64,000 bases of DNA from Ceratodon purpureus (GCA_014871385.1 CM026426.1:22209474-22273473); one strand, 5' to 3'. Positions 10,060 to 20,868 are shown, counted from the stretch's first letter. The notes: generated from the sequence alone by a model not told the origin. Numbers and translations are program-made.

Positions 10060-11431
10060 AGAAGCCTAAGGGAATAAAATCTGCCTTGTCAAAACATGGT
10101 AATGTTTTGGTTGAGGACCTATTGCATGGCTTGGAGCGGAATCCTATGCAAGTGGTCGGTCTTAGCAAAAACCCCATCCCCCTTCCTCAATTTTACTACA
10201 CTAAAGAGAGCCTGGTATTAGTTGAAGAGCCTAATGGTGGCGACTTGTGGAAACCCGTGGAAGACACATTCAAACCCAAAGCAGGATGTATAGGATGTGG
10301 TTTGGGTCGTCTCACGTCCGGAAAATCTAGTTGTACGTGCGCCCTACAGTGGGGGAATTTTGCATACGAAATGGTTGGCCTCCTTCGGGCAGACGTCGTG
10401 AACAAGTTGGATGACAAACTAACTTTGGAATATTGTGACAAAAATTCCGGGTGTTATTGTTCTAGTCTCCCGAGTAACAACAAAGATAGTACTAGTGAGG
10501 AGGAGATAGTTTGTCGTGGTCATCAAGCAAGGACTTTTCTTACAGAATGCAACTCCATGTGTGCTTGCCATTCAAAGTGTGGGAACCGGATCATACAGCA
10601 TGGCATGATGACAAAAGTCCAGGTAAGGATGAATAAACTAGATCAGAGTAATTGTTTTCATTATGAAATTTGCGATTTTAATTGATTTCTTTTTAACAAT
10701 TGCTTTGTCGTTGGCAGGTTTTAAATACGTCTACTCGAGGATGAGGTGTCCGGACAGTGGAGCACATCTAGGTAGGTAAGTTATTGTGTGAGCTCGCGGG
10801 GGAGATTGTGACCAATGGTCAACTGATCAAACAGAACCACCTGGTGCACAAGCTGCTTGGGTTTAGGCAAACCTACACTCTTGAGGTGGATGCTTGTTGG
10901 CGCTCAGAAGTTATGGCCACCAACAACAACTCACTATGTATCGATGCAACTCACTATGGCAATGTTGCCTGATTTTTAAATCACAGGCATGGACCGTCCT
11001 AGCTCAAAATGTTCGATGTACAATGGAATTCAGTGCCTAATGCCTAGCAGTCCTAATTACTCTTAAAATTGTTGCTTTGGTTGTTTCAAGTGCGAGGGAG
11101 CCAACGTCATCGACATGCTTGCTTGACTCCACTCACTAGAAGACTGTATCTACCACGTGGCATTCTTTGCCAAACGTGACATCTACCCAAGAGAAGAGTT
11201 GACATGGGTAAGTAGTACTACTCTACATAAGGCCCTATCTCGACGTCTTCCAGCCTGGTTTCGATTTTTATGTCAATTCAATATTATGTTCTAGGCGCTG
11301 TTACTAACCCACGGGTGACATGTGTGGCAGGACTACGGCAACGACTTTAAGTCTAATGACCGGGATATACCCAGCTTCAGATGCCGATGCGGGAGTAGTT
11401 AGTGTCGAGACAAGCCAAGAAAGATAAAACT
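10060..11431 (+). pseudogene. SUVR-type SET-domain histone methyltransferase fragment
   Basis: Pre-SET, SET and post-SET follow in order. Pre-SET, 10280-10620: GCIGCG, CTCALQWGNFAYE, YCDKNSGCYC, ECNSMCACHSKCGNRIIQHG; the last is the diagnostic NRxxQxG junction. SET, after a GTAAGG donor (10623) and CAG acceptor (10717): GVRTVEHI, CELAGEIVTNGQL, LCIDATHYGNVA, then FLNHR and, after a gap, CEGANVIDM and YHVAFFAKRDIYPREELTW. After another intron (about 11213-11330) comes post-SET DYGNDF and CRCGSS. These match plant SUVR4-like enzymes, which methylate H3K9. Lesions: TGA replacing the expected Trp before GVRTVEHI, TAG after VEHI, TGA after GNVA, TGA after DMLA, TAG inside the post-SET Cys motif. 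It cannot be functional. It lies within the 11.6-kb element, so it is a captured or element-borne copy. Confidence 0.85.
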
Positions 11432-12349
11432 GAAGTCAATACGGGAAAAGCCAGTGCAATCAAAAGAAGAGAAGCCGACCAAGACAATCAGAAGAACCAA
11501 AATGAAAAAGACGCATCATGACGCCTGCAAGTCGACAGTCATGAGCCGCAAGTAAACAGTGGCATAAAATTGAGCAACTTCTGCGAAGTTCATGGTTAGG
11601 ACATTGCAGAGATCTGTGCATTGTAGAACTTAACTAAAATGAACACAAAATTGTAAATCAATTCTGCACGGCACTGGAGGACACTTTATTTTTATTGATT
11701 TGCAGTCCGATCCTTTTTGTATATTCAAAAGTATGGTCTAGTATGCCACTTCCAAGGAACTCGTGTTTCCTGGAACTCGATGTTCTAATGAAACGGGTTC
11801 ATGAAAAACACACCCGCGTTCACTTGAGTCTAGGAATAAATTCAGTACAACGTAGATGAACAAGTATAAGCAAACTGCTAAGAAGATGTTATCGTTAGAT
11901 AATCACTTTGCTAGAAGCACTGAAACATGAAAAATTTGAAAGCAATAAACTAATAAGTAGAGAAAGTAAACACGCAGCAGATGGGTCAAGAAATGTGGAA
12001 GTACAAAGGGGTGCGTACATAGGTTCTGACAATGTTGTGGTTCTCAAACAATGAGATGAAGCCAACGGAATACCCTAGACCAGAAATACAATGCAAAGCA
12101 AAAGAGTATATTTGACATCGCTATGTCTTCTATATTTATTCCAAATGGCCACATTCAGGCGGCAATCTGATTGCTTTGGATTCCATCCCACTTGGATTAT
12201 TTCTAGAAAAGAATCATTTCCCTCAACTCAGAAACCTTCCCGCTCTATCTTCTCCTGCCACATGTAGTCGTTACACCTAGATCAGCGTCTGTCCTTTCAA
12301 CCTCCGAAATCCTAAAAAGAGATCTCTCCATCTATTCACTCCTCAAAAC
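11432..12349. other. No gene seen
   Basis: The first 100 bases still read as a Lys-rich tail (KKIEEKPTKTIRR-like) of the SET fragment. The rest has no open frame of note and no repeat structure I can define. Confidence 0.4.
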
Positions 12350-13260
12350 TTATGAGATATCGAGAAACAAGAATAGGTGGGAAAAAATAAAAAATAAATA
12401 AAAGAGGGACAACAACAAGAATAAACAAGAAGATAAAAAAAAAAAAATGAAAAAATTAAAGAAGAAAAAGAGATGAATAAAGAAGAAGGTTGGAAAACAT
12501 ATAACCAGATAAAAGAAGAATAAGGACAAGAAGAAATATGAAGGTTGAGAAAAATAAAAGTAAATGAAATGAGAAAAGGACAAGAAGAACAAAGAAGAAG
12601 GAAAAGAAAAAAAAAAAAAAAAAAAAGAACAAAAGGAAAGAAGAAGCTCGAAAAATATAAATGAAGAATAAGAAGGACAAAAAGAAAAAGGATTCCAAAG
12701 AAAAATAAAAGTAAATGAAATGAGAAAAGGACAAGAAGAACAAATAAGATTCAAAAATAAAGTTAAGAGAATTAGAAGAATAGAAAGAGCGAATAAGATT
12801 GAGAAAATTATTGAAAAAAAAAAGAACAACAACAACACAAGAACAAGAACAAGAAGAGAGAAGAAGTTTGAATAATGTAAATGAAGATAAAGAAGGATGA
12901 AAGAAAAAGGATTCAAGATAAATGAAAGTAAATGAAGTATGAAAAGGACAAAAAGAACGAAGAAGGTTGAAAAAATAAAATAAAAATATATAAAGAATAA
13001 ATAGAATGAATAAGATTGAGAAAATTAAAACAAAATAAAAGAAAGACAAGAACAAGAAGAAAGAAGACGCTTGAAAAGTATAAATGAAGAATAAGAAGGA
13101 TGAAAGAGTAAGGATTCAGAACAAAAAAAGAACAAAAAGAATGTATAATATTGAGAAAAAAAAATAAAAGAAAAAAAATATATGAACAAAGAAGAAAGTT
13201 GGAAAAATAAAATTATAAAAAAAAAGAAAAAAAGAGAATAAGAACAATAGGAGATAAGAA
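12350..13260. repeat. Purine-rich degenerate minisatellite
   Basis: The plus strand is almost pure A/G with GAAGAA, AAAATAAA and AAGGACAAGAAGAA words. Longer blocks recur about every 150-220 bp: AGTAAATGAAATGAGAAAAGG near 12560, 12710 and 12930, and AAATGAAGAATAAGAAGGA near 12660, 12870 and 13080. The antisense Phe/Leu/Ser-rich open frames are by-products. The array begins just where the transposase-like pseudogene loses its reading, so it may have replaced the 3' part of that gene. Confidence 0.75.
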
Positions 13261-13309
13261 GGTATTCTATGAATCATTATTAGATAACCAATTAGGGGTA
13301 ATTTTGAAA

Positions 13310-14812
13310 TATTACCGCGTATCTATTTTGAATATGGAATTCATAGTTCTCTGCAAAATCGATGTAGGAATCTAGAACTCCCTTAGGTCATTTCCTTGCA
13401 CTGCCAATCCTACCAATTGGCAATAAAATTATGGGTGATAAAAGCTTGAACCTTGGGTTTTAGGTAAGTAACAAACTTCAACGGACTAGTCTCTTCAAAT
13501 ACCTCCTGTAGCCTTTTCTTCGCCTTCCTTGTCTCATAGTCAGTGCCAATAGTAACATACGAGAAGTGTTTCCACCTTAGTTTAGGTTCCTCCAATGAAG
13601 ACATCTCCAGTGGGCAAAAACCTAGAGTATCTACGCCACATGCTTCACAATCACCCATTAGACAAGAGAGCTTGTGCCATTCATTGAACTCTGGCTTCTC
13701 GCAAAGACAAGCTTCCCACAAATGAGTGATCCTCTTGTAGACCCTGTGATGAGCATCACACCCTATACCCTCATCTATTGTAGTCTCCATTGAAGCAGAA
13801 AAAGCGTCACATTCACAAGAGCAATCTTGTTGTGCATGCAATACCCTCTTCTCCTCCTGTAGGGTGTTCAGTCCTACCCTCATGAGATCCATTTCTACAT
13901 AGTAGATACAACCTTACACATTACGGTCCCTCAGAGGTTTCACATACCATGGTTTCAGGTTCTCAAATCTCCGCTGCCCGATTTTACACTTTGGATGAGC
14001 CTCTTTGAACTGGAAAAAGAATGTCGTCTGCACCCCACATGCATAAGAAAGTATTATTAGTACTACAAAACTGAACAATCTGAACCTACACGTACATTGA
14101 AAACCGAAAGTACATTCACAAAGTACCAACAAATATATCTTCGGCAATAACATGAATACCACGAGTACCCTGCCTTTTAAAAAGTACTAAGTAAACGTTC
14201 ATACTCAAAACATAAAGTAGTACAATATACAACACCGCTCCCAATCGAGTACTACCTAGATTATGAAAACTACATGCCGATTGTACCCTAAATCATAATA
14301 ATACAAATTACATAAATTGATTTGTACACAAAGTAATTTCGCAAGTACACTTAAAATAAGAACTAGTAGAGGTGGTACAAAGAGGACTGTAGTGTTTTCA
14401 TTTAGGAACATTTTTTTTGCACTTTGATATAAAAAGAGTAACCTAGGGTAGAATTTTTGACACTGTTAGTACTTCTTTGCCAGTACATGAAATACTAACG
14501 GTGTCGAAGTACATCAAGTAACAGCAACATTGTACAGTAGGATTGCTGTGTACCTGCGGTACAAGATGGTCTTCATGCAAAGTATTGAAGACATACCTAC
14601 GTGACTGTCAAATAGTGCTTTGGATATGTCTCTCCTCCTCTCTTCAGCCCATCGCCCTTGTTGACAACGTCCTTTCTTTTTGGACTTACTATGGTTTGAC
14701 TCAACCACCAAGCTTGAACTATAACAAGACAGTTCTTAGTTGATTCATCCGTGCGTTTTTGCCTGCAAAGGGGTGCAAACCGAGCAACCCCCTCCTCAAC
14801 CTCTGTCTCCAA
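13310..14812 (-). pseudogene. Transposase-like gene remnant (DFAENY family)
   Basis: Minus strand, at least two exons. The first (14812-14597) holds AWWLSQTIVSPKRKDVV and YPKHYLTVT. After an AT- and GTAC-rich intron, the second (about 14055-13384) reads FKEAHPKCKIGQRRFENLKP, a stop at a Cys-rich spot, then VEMDLMRVGLN, two CxC motifs, EWHKLSCLMGDCEACG, FVTYLKPKVQAFITHNFIANW and, past a TAG at 13410-13412, DWQCKEMT. A phase shift then gives IDFAENYEFHIQN (13325-13370). From memory this order matches a family of uncharacterised transposase-like proteins common in streptophyte algae, early land plants and some animals, where the Asp of DFAENY is a candidate catalytic residue. The downstream catalytic part is missing. 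It is the likeliest source of the element's mobility. Exact family unproven. Confidence 0.6.
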
Positions 14813-16260
14813 GCTTAGTCCTCCATGCTACAGGAGATGCGACTCGTGAATCCACAAAAGAGACTACGGGGTTAGAGAAGGTAGGTCACATTCTCGAAAA
14901 ATAGAGGTTGCAAGTATGTTGTCCTGGACCTACGTGCAAATACAGTGGAGCACATGTACAACATGTTGCCATCAAGAACATTAACAGGATAGCATGCCAA
15001 GTACATAATCGGAACTCAAAAGTTGTACATAAACTTGAAGAAAAAGTTCAACAGTTGGATTAGCACCTGAGTTCTTGATGAGGGAGATAGCCCTCAACGG
15101 TGAAGGATCCAAACAAGGTTTTGGGCAATTGGACCAGGCGCTCACGGGACTGTAGCGCTTGATTTGAATGATGCAGGTACCAGCTAATATCTCCAACCTT
15201 TGAGGTTGGAGTTTCGGATACGTGGGTATTGCTAGACACATCATCTAAGGGACTATCACATGAATGGGTGGTGAAATGCTATCCTACACTCTCAGTCTCT
15301 TCGTCGACAAAGAAGCAGACAGAGTGGTAATAGGTAATTCGCTGCTGCACAAGCTGCGAGGGATCTCGCACAACGTAGTAGGATGTTATGAGGGACTAGA
15401 CTAGTGTGGAGTTTGGAAGATGCCCTTCCCTAGAAAACTGTATGGCAAACCCTGGTGATGGCTGCGCTGCAGCATAGATTCATTGCAACTCCAAAAAACA
15501 ACTTTAGTCGCCGTTTAGAACCCTTGCATGCACTGTAGGTGCATGCAAGAGAAACCAATTGTAGATGGACAGATTCTAGTGAAATCCGTCCATCCATTAA
15601 ACTAACAAAAGATCAACCTGCATTCGAAACCGGCTAGATCCACTTTTATTGGACCTTATCAGCAACGCGTACGGCTAAGATGGGAGAACATTATAATCCG
15701 ACGGTTGAGATTCTGTAGTAAAGTATTCTAAATACTTCTAATTTTGGAAGTACATTTTCAACTACTCTCAGTGGCAGCCACATAAATTTTGAATGTCTAA
15801 TAAAAAAACCTATAAGAATGATTGGGCCGTTAGCCAACATGGGGCACACGTCTACAAAGCCTTCTACGTAGGAACATCACGAAAGATCCTTATATTTTAG
15901 GAATTTTAGGCTTCGAAAAAAAAGGGCAAAAGGTAGCAATATTTCCCACGGATCTTCAGCTTCTCCTAGTTTTTTCAAGTGCGGTCTGTAGCTTTTTATG
16001 AGCTCTATACCCTGTTACAATATTACAGCAAAATAGAATATCTAAATATTAGAAAATATGTACTTTGTAGAATTTTGGATAATTTATCATACTTTGAAAT
16101 TTGGAAAAAGTACTACTTTTGTTATTCCATACAAATGTTTTTGTGATCTTGGATTTCAATAACAATGCTAGGCAATGTTCCAATCACATTTTGTAATGGA
16201 AAATGCATTCACACAATTTTTCCTTGGGAAAACAAAGTCCTTTTTACTGGGTATTTCCAG
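14813..16260. other. Non-coding right part of the 11.6-kb element
   Basis: No supported gene. A minus-strand frame at 14981-15244 has no recognisable feature. GTAC words recur near 15735 and 16100-16270. A palindromic TGCATGCA pair lies near 15525 and 15540. Confidence 0.4.
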
Positions 16261-16310
16261 AAAAGTACTTCTTTGACATACTTTTTACCTAAGCGTAGTG
16301 TGCTTACACC
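16261..16310 (-). repeat. Right terminal inverted repeat of the 11.6-kb element
   Basis: Read inverted it begins GGTGTAAGCACACTACGC and ends AAGTACTTTT, aligning with 4702-4754. The target-site copy TGCCAA follows at 16311-16316. Confidence 0.65.
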
Positions 16311-17090
16311 TGCCAAACATTATTATATGAAAATTTAACTAAGGATAAATAAATATCTCAATCAGCTTGAGTTGGACTCACATAATTCCTTAGCATATCT
16401 TCTAGAATCCTATTTATCCTCTCCGTCTGGCCATCTGTTTGGGGATAAAAAGTAGTAGATATAGCTTGTTTAGTACCCGATATGTGACACAATGTAGCCC
16501 AAAATGTACTAGGTTATTCAAGTGTCTCGATCACGAATAAGTTTTTCAGGAAGACCATGGTGTTTAAATACATTGTCTATGAATAACCTTGATGTTTCTT
16601 TTGTAGTAACTGTGGTAACTGTAGCTATGAAATGAGCCATCTTACTCAATTTATCCACACACACCAATATTGCATCATGCCTTTGCCTAGTGGAAGTTAG
16701 AGCAGTGATAAAATCAAGGCTAACACACTTCCACTTCTCCTCAGGTATTTCTAAGGGTTGCAATAAACTTGCAATTTTTTTAGTAGAGGCTTTACTATGT
16801 TGGCATACATCACAACTATTCACATATTTTTTTACATCATCCTTCAAACTTGGCCACCAAAATCTTGTTTTTACTTGTTTCAAGGTTTTTGTAATACCCA
16901 TGTGTCCACTATGAAAAGCATCATGACTCTTCATAAGAATATCTTCACAAAGACTATCTACCTTAGGCACCACAATTGCATTGTGATGCCACCACAAAGG
17001 GGACCCAAGGGAACTTTCTCTGATGTTAGTCATTTTGATAGGATCTCTAAACCTAAACCATAGGTAAGCAATAGGAGTGAAACAATTCAA
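16311..17090 (-). mobile_element. Ty3/chromovirus integrase N-terminus and core (decayed)
   Basis: Minus strand. An H2C2 zinc-binding region comes first: H...H in SHDAFHSGHMG and C-x2-C in CDVCQHSKAS. Then comes the integrase core: VSLDFITAL (first Asp), LIRDRDT (second Asp), and after a phase change near 16517, STFWATLCHISGTKQA, YPQTDGQTERINRILEDML (Glu) and FSYNNVWQ, where the 11.6-kb element begins. All three acidic residues expected of a retroviral-type integrase are visible. Reverse transcriptase and RNase H are absent: recognisable sequence stops at about 17090, so the retroelement was truncated or is cut by other DNA. One TGA replaces a conserved Trp near 16350. Confidence 0.88.
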
Positions 17091-17157
17091 TGCGAGTTCG
17101 AAAATCTGTGCGTGCTAAATTGAGAAATCCATGTGGTGAGGGGACTTACCTGAGGAT

Positions 17158-17880
17158 TGTCTGGGTTGAGCTTGCTCCTTCCGACTCCTATTGTGCAGAT
17201 CGAGACATCGCCATTGTTATAACCAAGGTCGCTGTCGACTTCAGTAGTGCTGTCGGAGGAATCGTCCTCGCTTTGCCACTCCGCTGAGATACTGCTCTTT
17301 GAAAGCAACTGTTGTTTCTTGGGCCTTGCCGAACGCGTCATCCTTCTCTCTCTTGGCGGTAGCTTCTTTAGTCTCTCACTCCGCCTACGCGTCGGTTCCA
17401 CACCCATCTGAAGCGCATCCTGCCTTTATTCACATGCACACAGGATTGTTAGTCAATGGAAACTGTAGGAGACTGACAGAGTATCTAGACAGAGCAAACC
17501 GAAAACCGCACATTGGCAGCAGGCACGAAGTCAGAAATAAGGCCTGGAATTAGGGTTTAGGGTTTAAGTACTCCACGCTGTTCTGACACTTTTTGAGGCT
17601 GCTGGCCCCGGGGTCTCGCGTGGCCTTCAAGCTCTGGCGATTCCCCTATCCTCCGGCCGCGTTAGTTGGGAGTGTGAAGGATTTGAAAGCCCCTGCCAGG
17701 ATCTGAATTCCCAGCTCCGCTAGCTTCTCTGGGTTCCTCTTGATGTTTTCCTACCGCTGTCTCTTGTAATCCGGCACCTCCGCCTCCTTGTCCCCCCCCA
17801 GACCCTTTCTCCGAAGCCGCATCTTCCAAGCTACTCGCCCCACATGTGTCGGAGGAGGTGCTCTCATCCTGAACCCCTTA
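17158..17880 (-). pseudogene. Decayed minus-strand exons of unknown gene
   Basis: One exon-like segment (about 17418-17158) is bounded on the minus strand by an AG (AAAGGCAG|GATG) and by a strong donor CCTCAG|GTAAGT. It encodes a basic then acidic stretch (RRRSERLKKLPPRERR, SEDDSSDSTTEVDSD). Upstream (17863-17640) lies a second segment with YKRQR, a TAG at 17751-17753, then ENIKRNPEKLAELGIQIL. The Y-x3-R-x4-I-x2-N-x2-KL-x2-LG pattern occurs in plant proteins that accompany CACTA elements or DNA-binding domains, but I cannot name it. The truncated Ty3 fragment starts 67 bp beyond the donor, inside what would be the next intron. Confidence 0.4.
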
Positions 17881-19600
17881 AGGAACTACCTTCCAAGATC
17901 GCAGCTCCATCGCCAAACAGAGGAGACCCAGAATGTAAGGAGAATTGCACAATCTAGGCTCGGAGAAATCGCCATCTCTAGTAATAGGTATGTCCTGCCG
18001 CCACCCTCACCTCAATTACTCCCCCACTTCAATTCGTGAAGGAGTTCCCACTTTGCTTTGACGCCGCCAAAATCTGGTATGCATTGATTCCTTGGGATTT
18101 GTAATGAGCGTGGAAGGATATCAAGTTTCATCTACTCTGTGTGCGGAGTCATTGGTGGTTGAAATCGATCACTATGTTACTATCTTAGTCATATTCTACC
18201 TTCCTTAGTCAGAATTTCCTCTTCTTCGACTGGACAATGACTACTGCCAGTCATAAATTTGGTCATCTCTCACTTTGGTAAAATGCCTTCCTAACACTTA
18301 TGCGAAATAAAAATTCTAGTCATCAACTGTGTTGTGAGCTGATAAACTCGGCTGTGTTTGTGTTCCAACTCAATGAACCTCCATTGCTACTACCAAAGCT
18401 CATGATCATGTTAGCCTAGATGAGGTCTGTTGTTACGCAAAACTGTACTAAACTTTAGAACTTTCTGAGCTACTCTTTTAAATTCAAGATTTGGCTTATC
18501 TGCTGTGAACAGAGCTAGATTCATTACCAGTCAAGCACAAGTAAACAGAGCCGGATTCATTACTCTCTTGTTTACTCCCCGTGGACTGCTAAGACACTCG
18601 ATTACAAGGGGTGAGTCTATTCTTCCATGCGTCATCAGATGGATCTCATGTTTTGTCAAGATATGAATGAACATGAATTTAATGGCAGAGAGAGTGGATA
18701 TTTACTGAATTTCCCTCATGAACGTGTGCAGACTGATATTTTCTAAGTAATGAGGAGAGGAGATATCCTTCTTCATCATCCATACCACAATTTTGATACA
18801 AGCATATCATGACTATGACCATTTAGTGATGAATTAAAAGCTAGATTTGATGAAGTTTGACATATGGGTTAAAAAAAAATAGAAGTAAGTTGTTCAAACT
18901 TTAAATTCTACAATAGTGGCCTACAGTGTCATTGTAGTTGAGAAAAATTATGTTTTAAGTATTGCCCATTTCCTAGTCTATCAATGTCCCTGTTTACTGA
19001 AGTGCTTCTAACATCAATCCTACAATTCTAAAACCTCTAGGAACTATTTTAATAAATTTAAAATTGGAAAAAGAAAATCTTAACTACTTTTTTAGCTCAA
19101 TGTTGTGGATCAGTACAACACATCTAATGAAACGTCAAGAATAATAGTAGTACGTCTCTCATTACCTCTTTCCGGTTTATGAACAGATTCAGCACTTCAA
19201 CCGGACTCCAAGGAGAGCGTGCACATAGTCGACACAAAGTTGGGCAATTAAACCTCCAGACACTGCTAAGTGAAATGACCAGGTATTTGTGCAATCTGCT
19301 GATGTTCCTTCAAAGCGGTACACTGATGATTGTTCAGTCCATGACGTCTATATTTCCTAATATTTAGTCGCAGATATATTTATGGAACTAATAGGGCATA
19401 GTTCAGCTGCAACTTAGAAATGGCTGACTATCAATGTTATCCCATGTGTCTGCAGAAACTGAGTGGACTTTATCCTCTCTCTCTAATTCTGTGTTCACAA
19501 ACGCTAGAGTAAAATGAGATAGGAATAGAGAAACTATAACATGTATCACAAAGATGGAGGCTACGGAAAAAAAGCAAAGCCGGTTCCGTTCTGCTAGCAT
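17881..19600. other. No supported gene
   Basis: Short frames only. From about 18170 (CACTATG) onward TAGTCA/TGACTA words appear (18190-18260, 18800), the same word that fills the right subterminal region of the CACTA element. The left end of that element could be near 18170, but CACTATG matches the right terminus over only five bases. Confidence 0.3.
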
Positions 19601-19651
19601 GTTTCTTTGCCGACTTCTTCAGGTGGATGGAACCTCACCCATGGAGATGAG

Positions 19652-20868
19652 TTAAGTTACCTGGGCCGGCTCCCGCACTGGCGTGGCTACTACGCCAGCA
19701 CCGTGAATCAGCTCCGATTCAGTTTTTGCCCCGCCGGATGTTGGGCTCCAGTCCTGGCTCCTGGATGCCTCGTCCTGGGAATTATAGGAGACGGACCATG
19801 GGCGAGACTGACCACTGCTGCTGGAGTCCTCTTGAGCAGTGTCGCTGTCAATGAGAATTGGATGTGCTGGAGTTGTTCCCCAAAGAATGTAGGTATCAAC
19901 GTAGCGACGATAATACTCTCGGAAATGCAGGCCTGAAGCATCGCCTAGTGACAAAACTTCCTGGTAGCAGTCATCAATCCAATAGTTGTCGTTAGAAAAT
20001 TGGACATACATCGCAAGTGCAGGAACATTTGGGAGAAGAACATCGTGGGATTTTTTTCTGAGTCGAATCGCAAACAACCAGACAAACATGGATGCCTTGT
20101 CCATCTCTGACCCTTCTCTACAAAACTTAACTGGGATCAAGGAAGCTAGAGAGACAGCAGAAGAGCAACAATGTGCAACAAATTGAAGTAGAGAACTAAG
20201 GCAGCTCTTAGTGATGCAATGTTCAAGAGTATGCTAGTAGCGTACCATCTCCCGTATTAAAAATCAGAGGTATGTTATCAGCCGATGTAGAGTGCCTGCT
20301 GGAAATCCTAGAGCACCTTGATGTGGATTTCACAAAGTGGTGCAAATCTAATACTCACGAAGTAGATTTCGAATGCATGCTGTGGAGGTGATTGTATACG
20401 TAGTGCAATGAGAAACTGACGTCATTGGTGTCATGTGAAGCGTACTGAACTATCTTGAGAAGGTGATAACAAGGGCTGCCATCGTAGAGACCTATGACAG
20501 GTAATGAATCTTCCCATGATAGTTGACATTGCTGTGTACAGCCCTTAGATTTTTGATACTGATGCTTGCACGTGTGTGAAGTTGACATCTGAAACTGCAA
20601 TGACCCTAATGTGACAACATGGCTTGGTCCTCTGCTAATCTATTTCTACTTCCTATTATTCCCGATATTCAGACCTGAGGCAAAGTTTGTTGTAACCTTG
20701 AGGTGCTGTGAAATAGTCAGGACTTAACCTGCTGCTATTTGCGACCTTATTTGCCAGCAGTCGCATTTGCCACATCGACTCAATTTCAGACCAGGCGATA
20801 TTGTCATGCGAGAGAGTTAAAACGAGAACATTAAAGGCACCCAATATTTGTTCATTACAAAGAATCAA
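19652..20868 (-). pseudogene. Hypothetical minus-strand coding remnants
   Basis: Three consecutive minus-strand frames (20868-20656, 20600-20355, 20140-19652) have protein-like composition. The last contains MYVQFSNDNYWIDDCYQEVL and FREYYRRYV followed by a Ser/Asp-rich disordered tail. No domain recognised. They lie upstream of the TNP2 gene in the opposite direction, so they could be the second gene of the CACTA element or a host fragment it carries. Splice junctions are not clear. Confidence 0.3.

Larger units (their letters stand above)
4702..16310. mobile_element. 11.6-kb TIR DNA element nested in the chromovirus integrase
   Basis: The boundaries come from three independent signs. The host integrase is split exactly here. 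A 6-bp duplication flanks the segment. The ends are imperfect inverted repeats (GGAGTGAGTACACTACAC at 4702 and, inverted, GGTGTAAGCACACTACGC ending at 16310, both running on to ACGTACTTTT or AAGTACTTTT). Inside are a broken RING-like gene (5694-7653, +), a broken SUVR-like SET gene (10060-11431, +), a purine minisatellite (12350-13260), and a broken transposase-like gene (13310-14812, -). Non-coding parts are dense in GTAC/AGTACTT words. The superfamily is undetermined: the ends contain CACTAC, but the 6-bp duplication does not fit CACTA (3 bp). The number of lesions says it is old and non-autonomous now. Confidence 0.72.

Noticed and set aside
12350-13055. Two long antisense frames (188 and 199 codons) rich in Phe, Leu and Ser
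   Set aside because: They are the complement of the purine-only minisatellite; low stop frequency explains them.
4712-16300. Interpretation of the 11.6-kb insert as an ordinary CACTA element starting at CACTAC
   Set aside because: The 3-bp flanks (GTA and TGC) do not match, while a boundary 10 bp further out gives a 6-bp duplication and restores the integrase frame.
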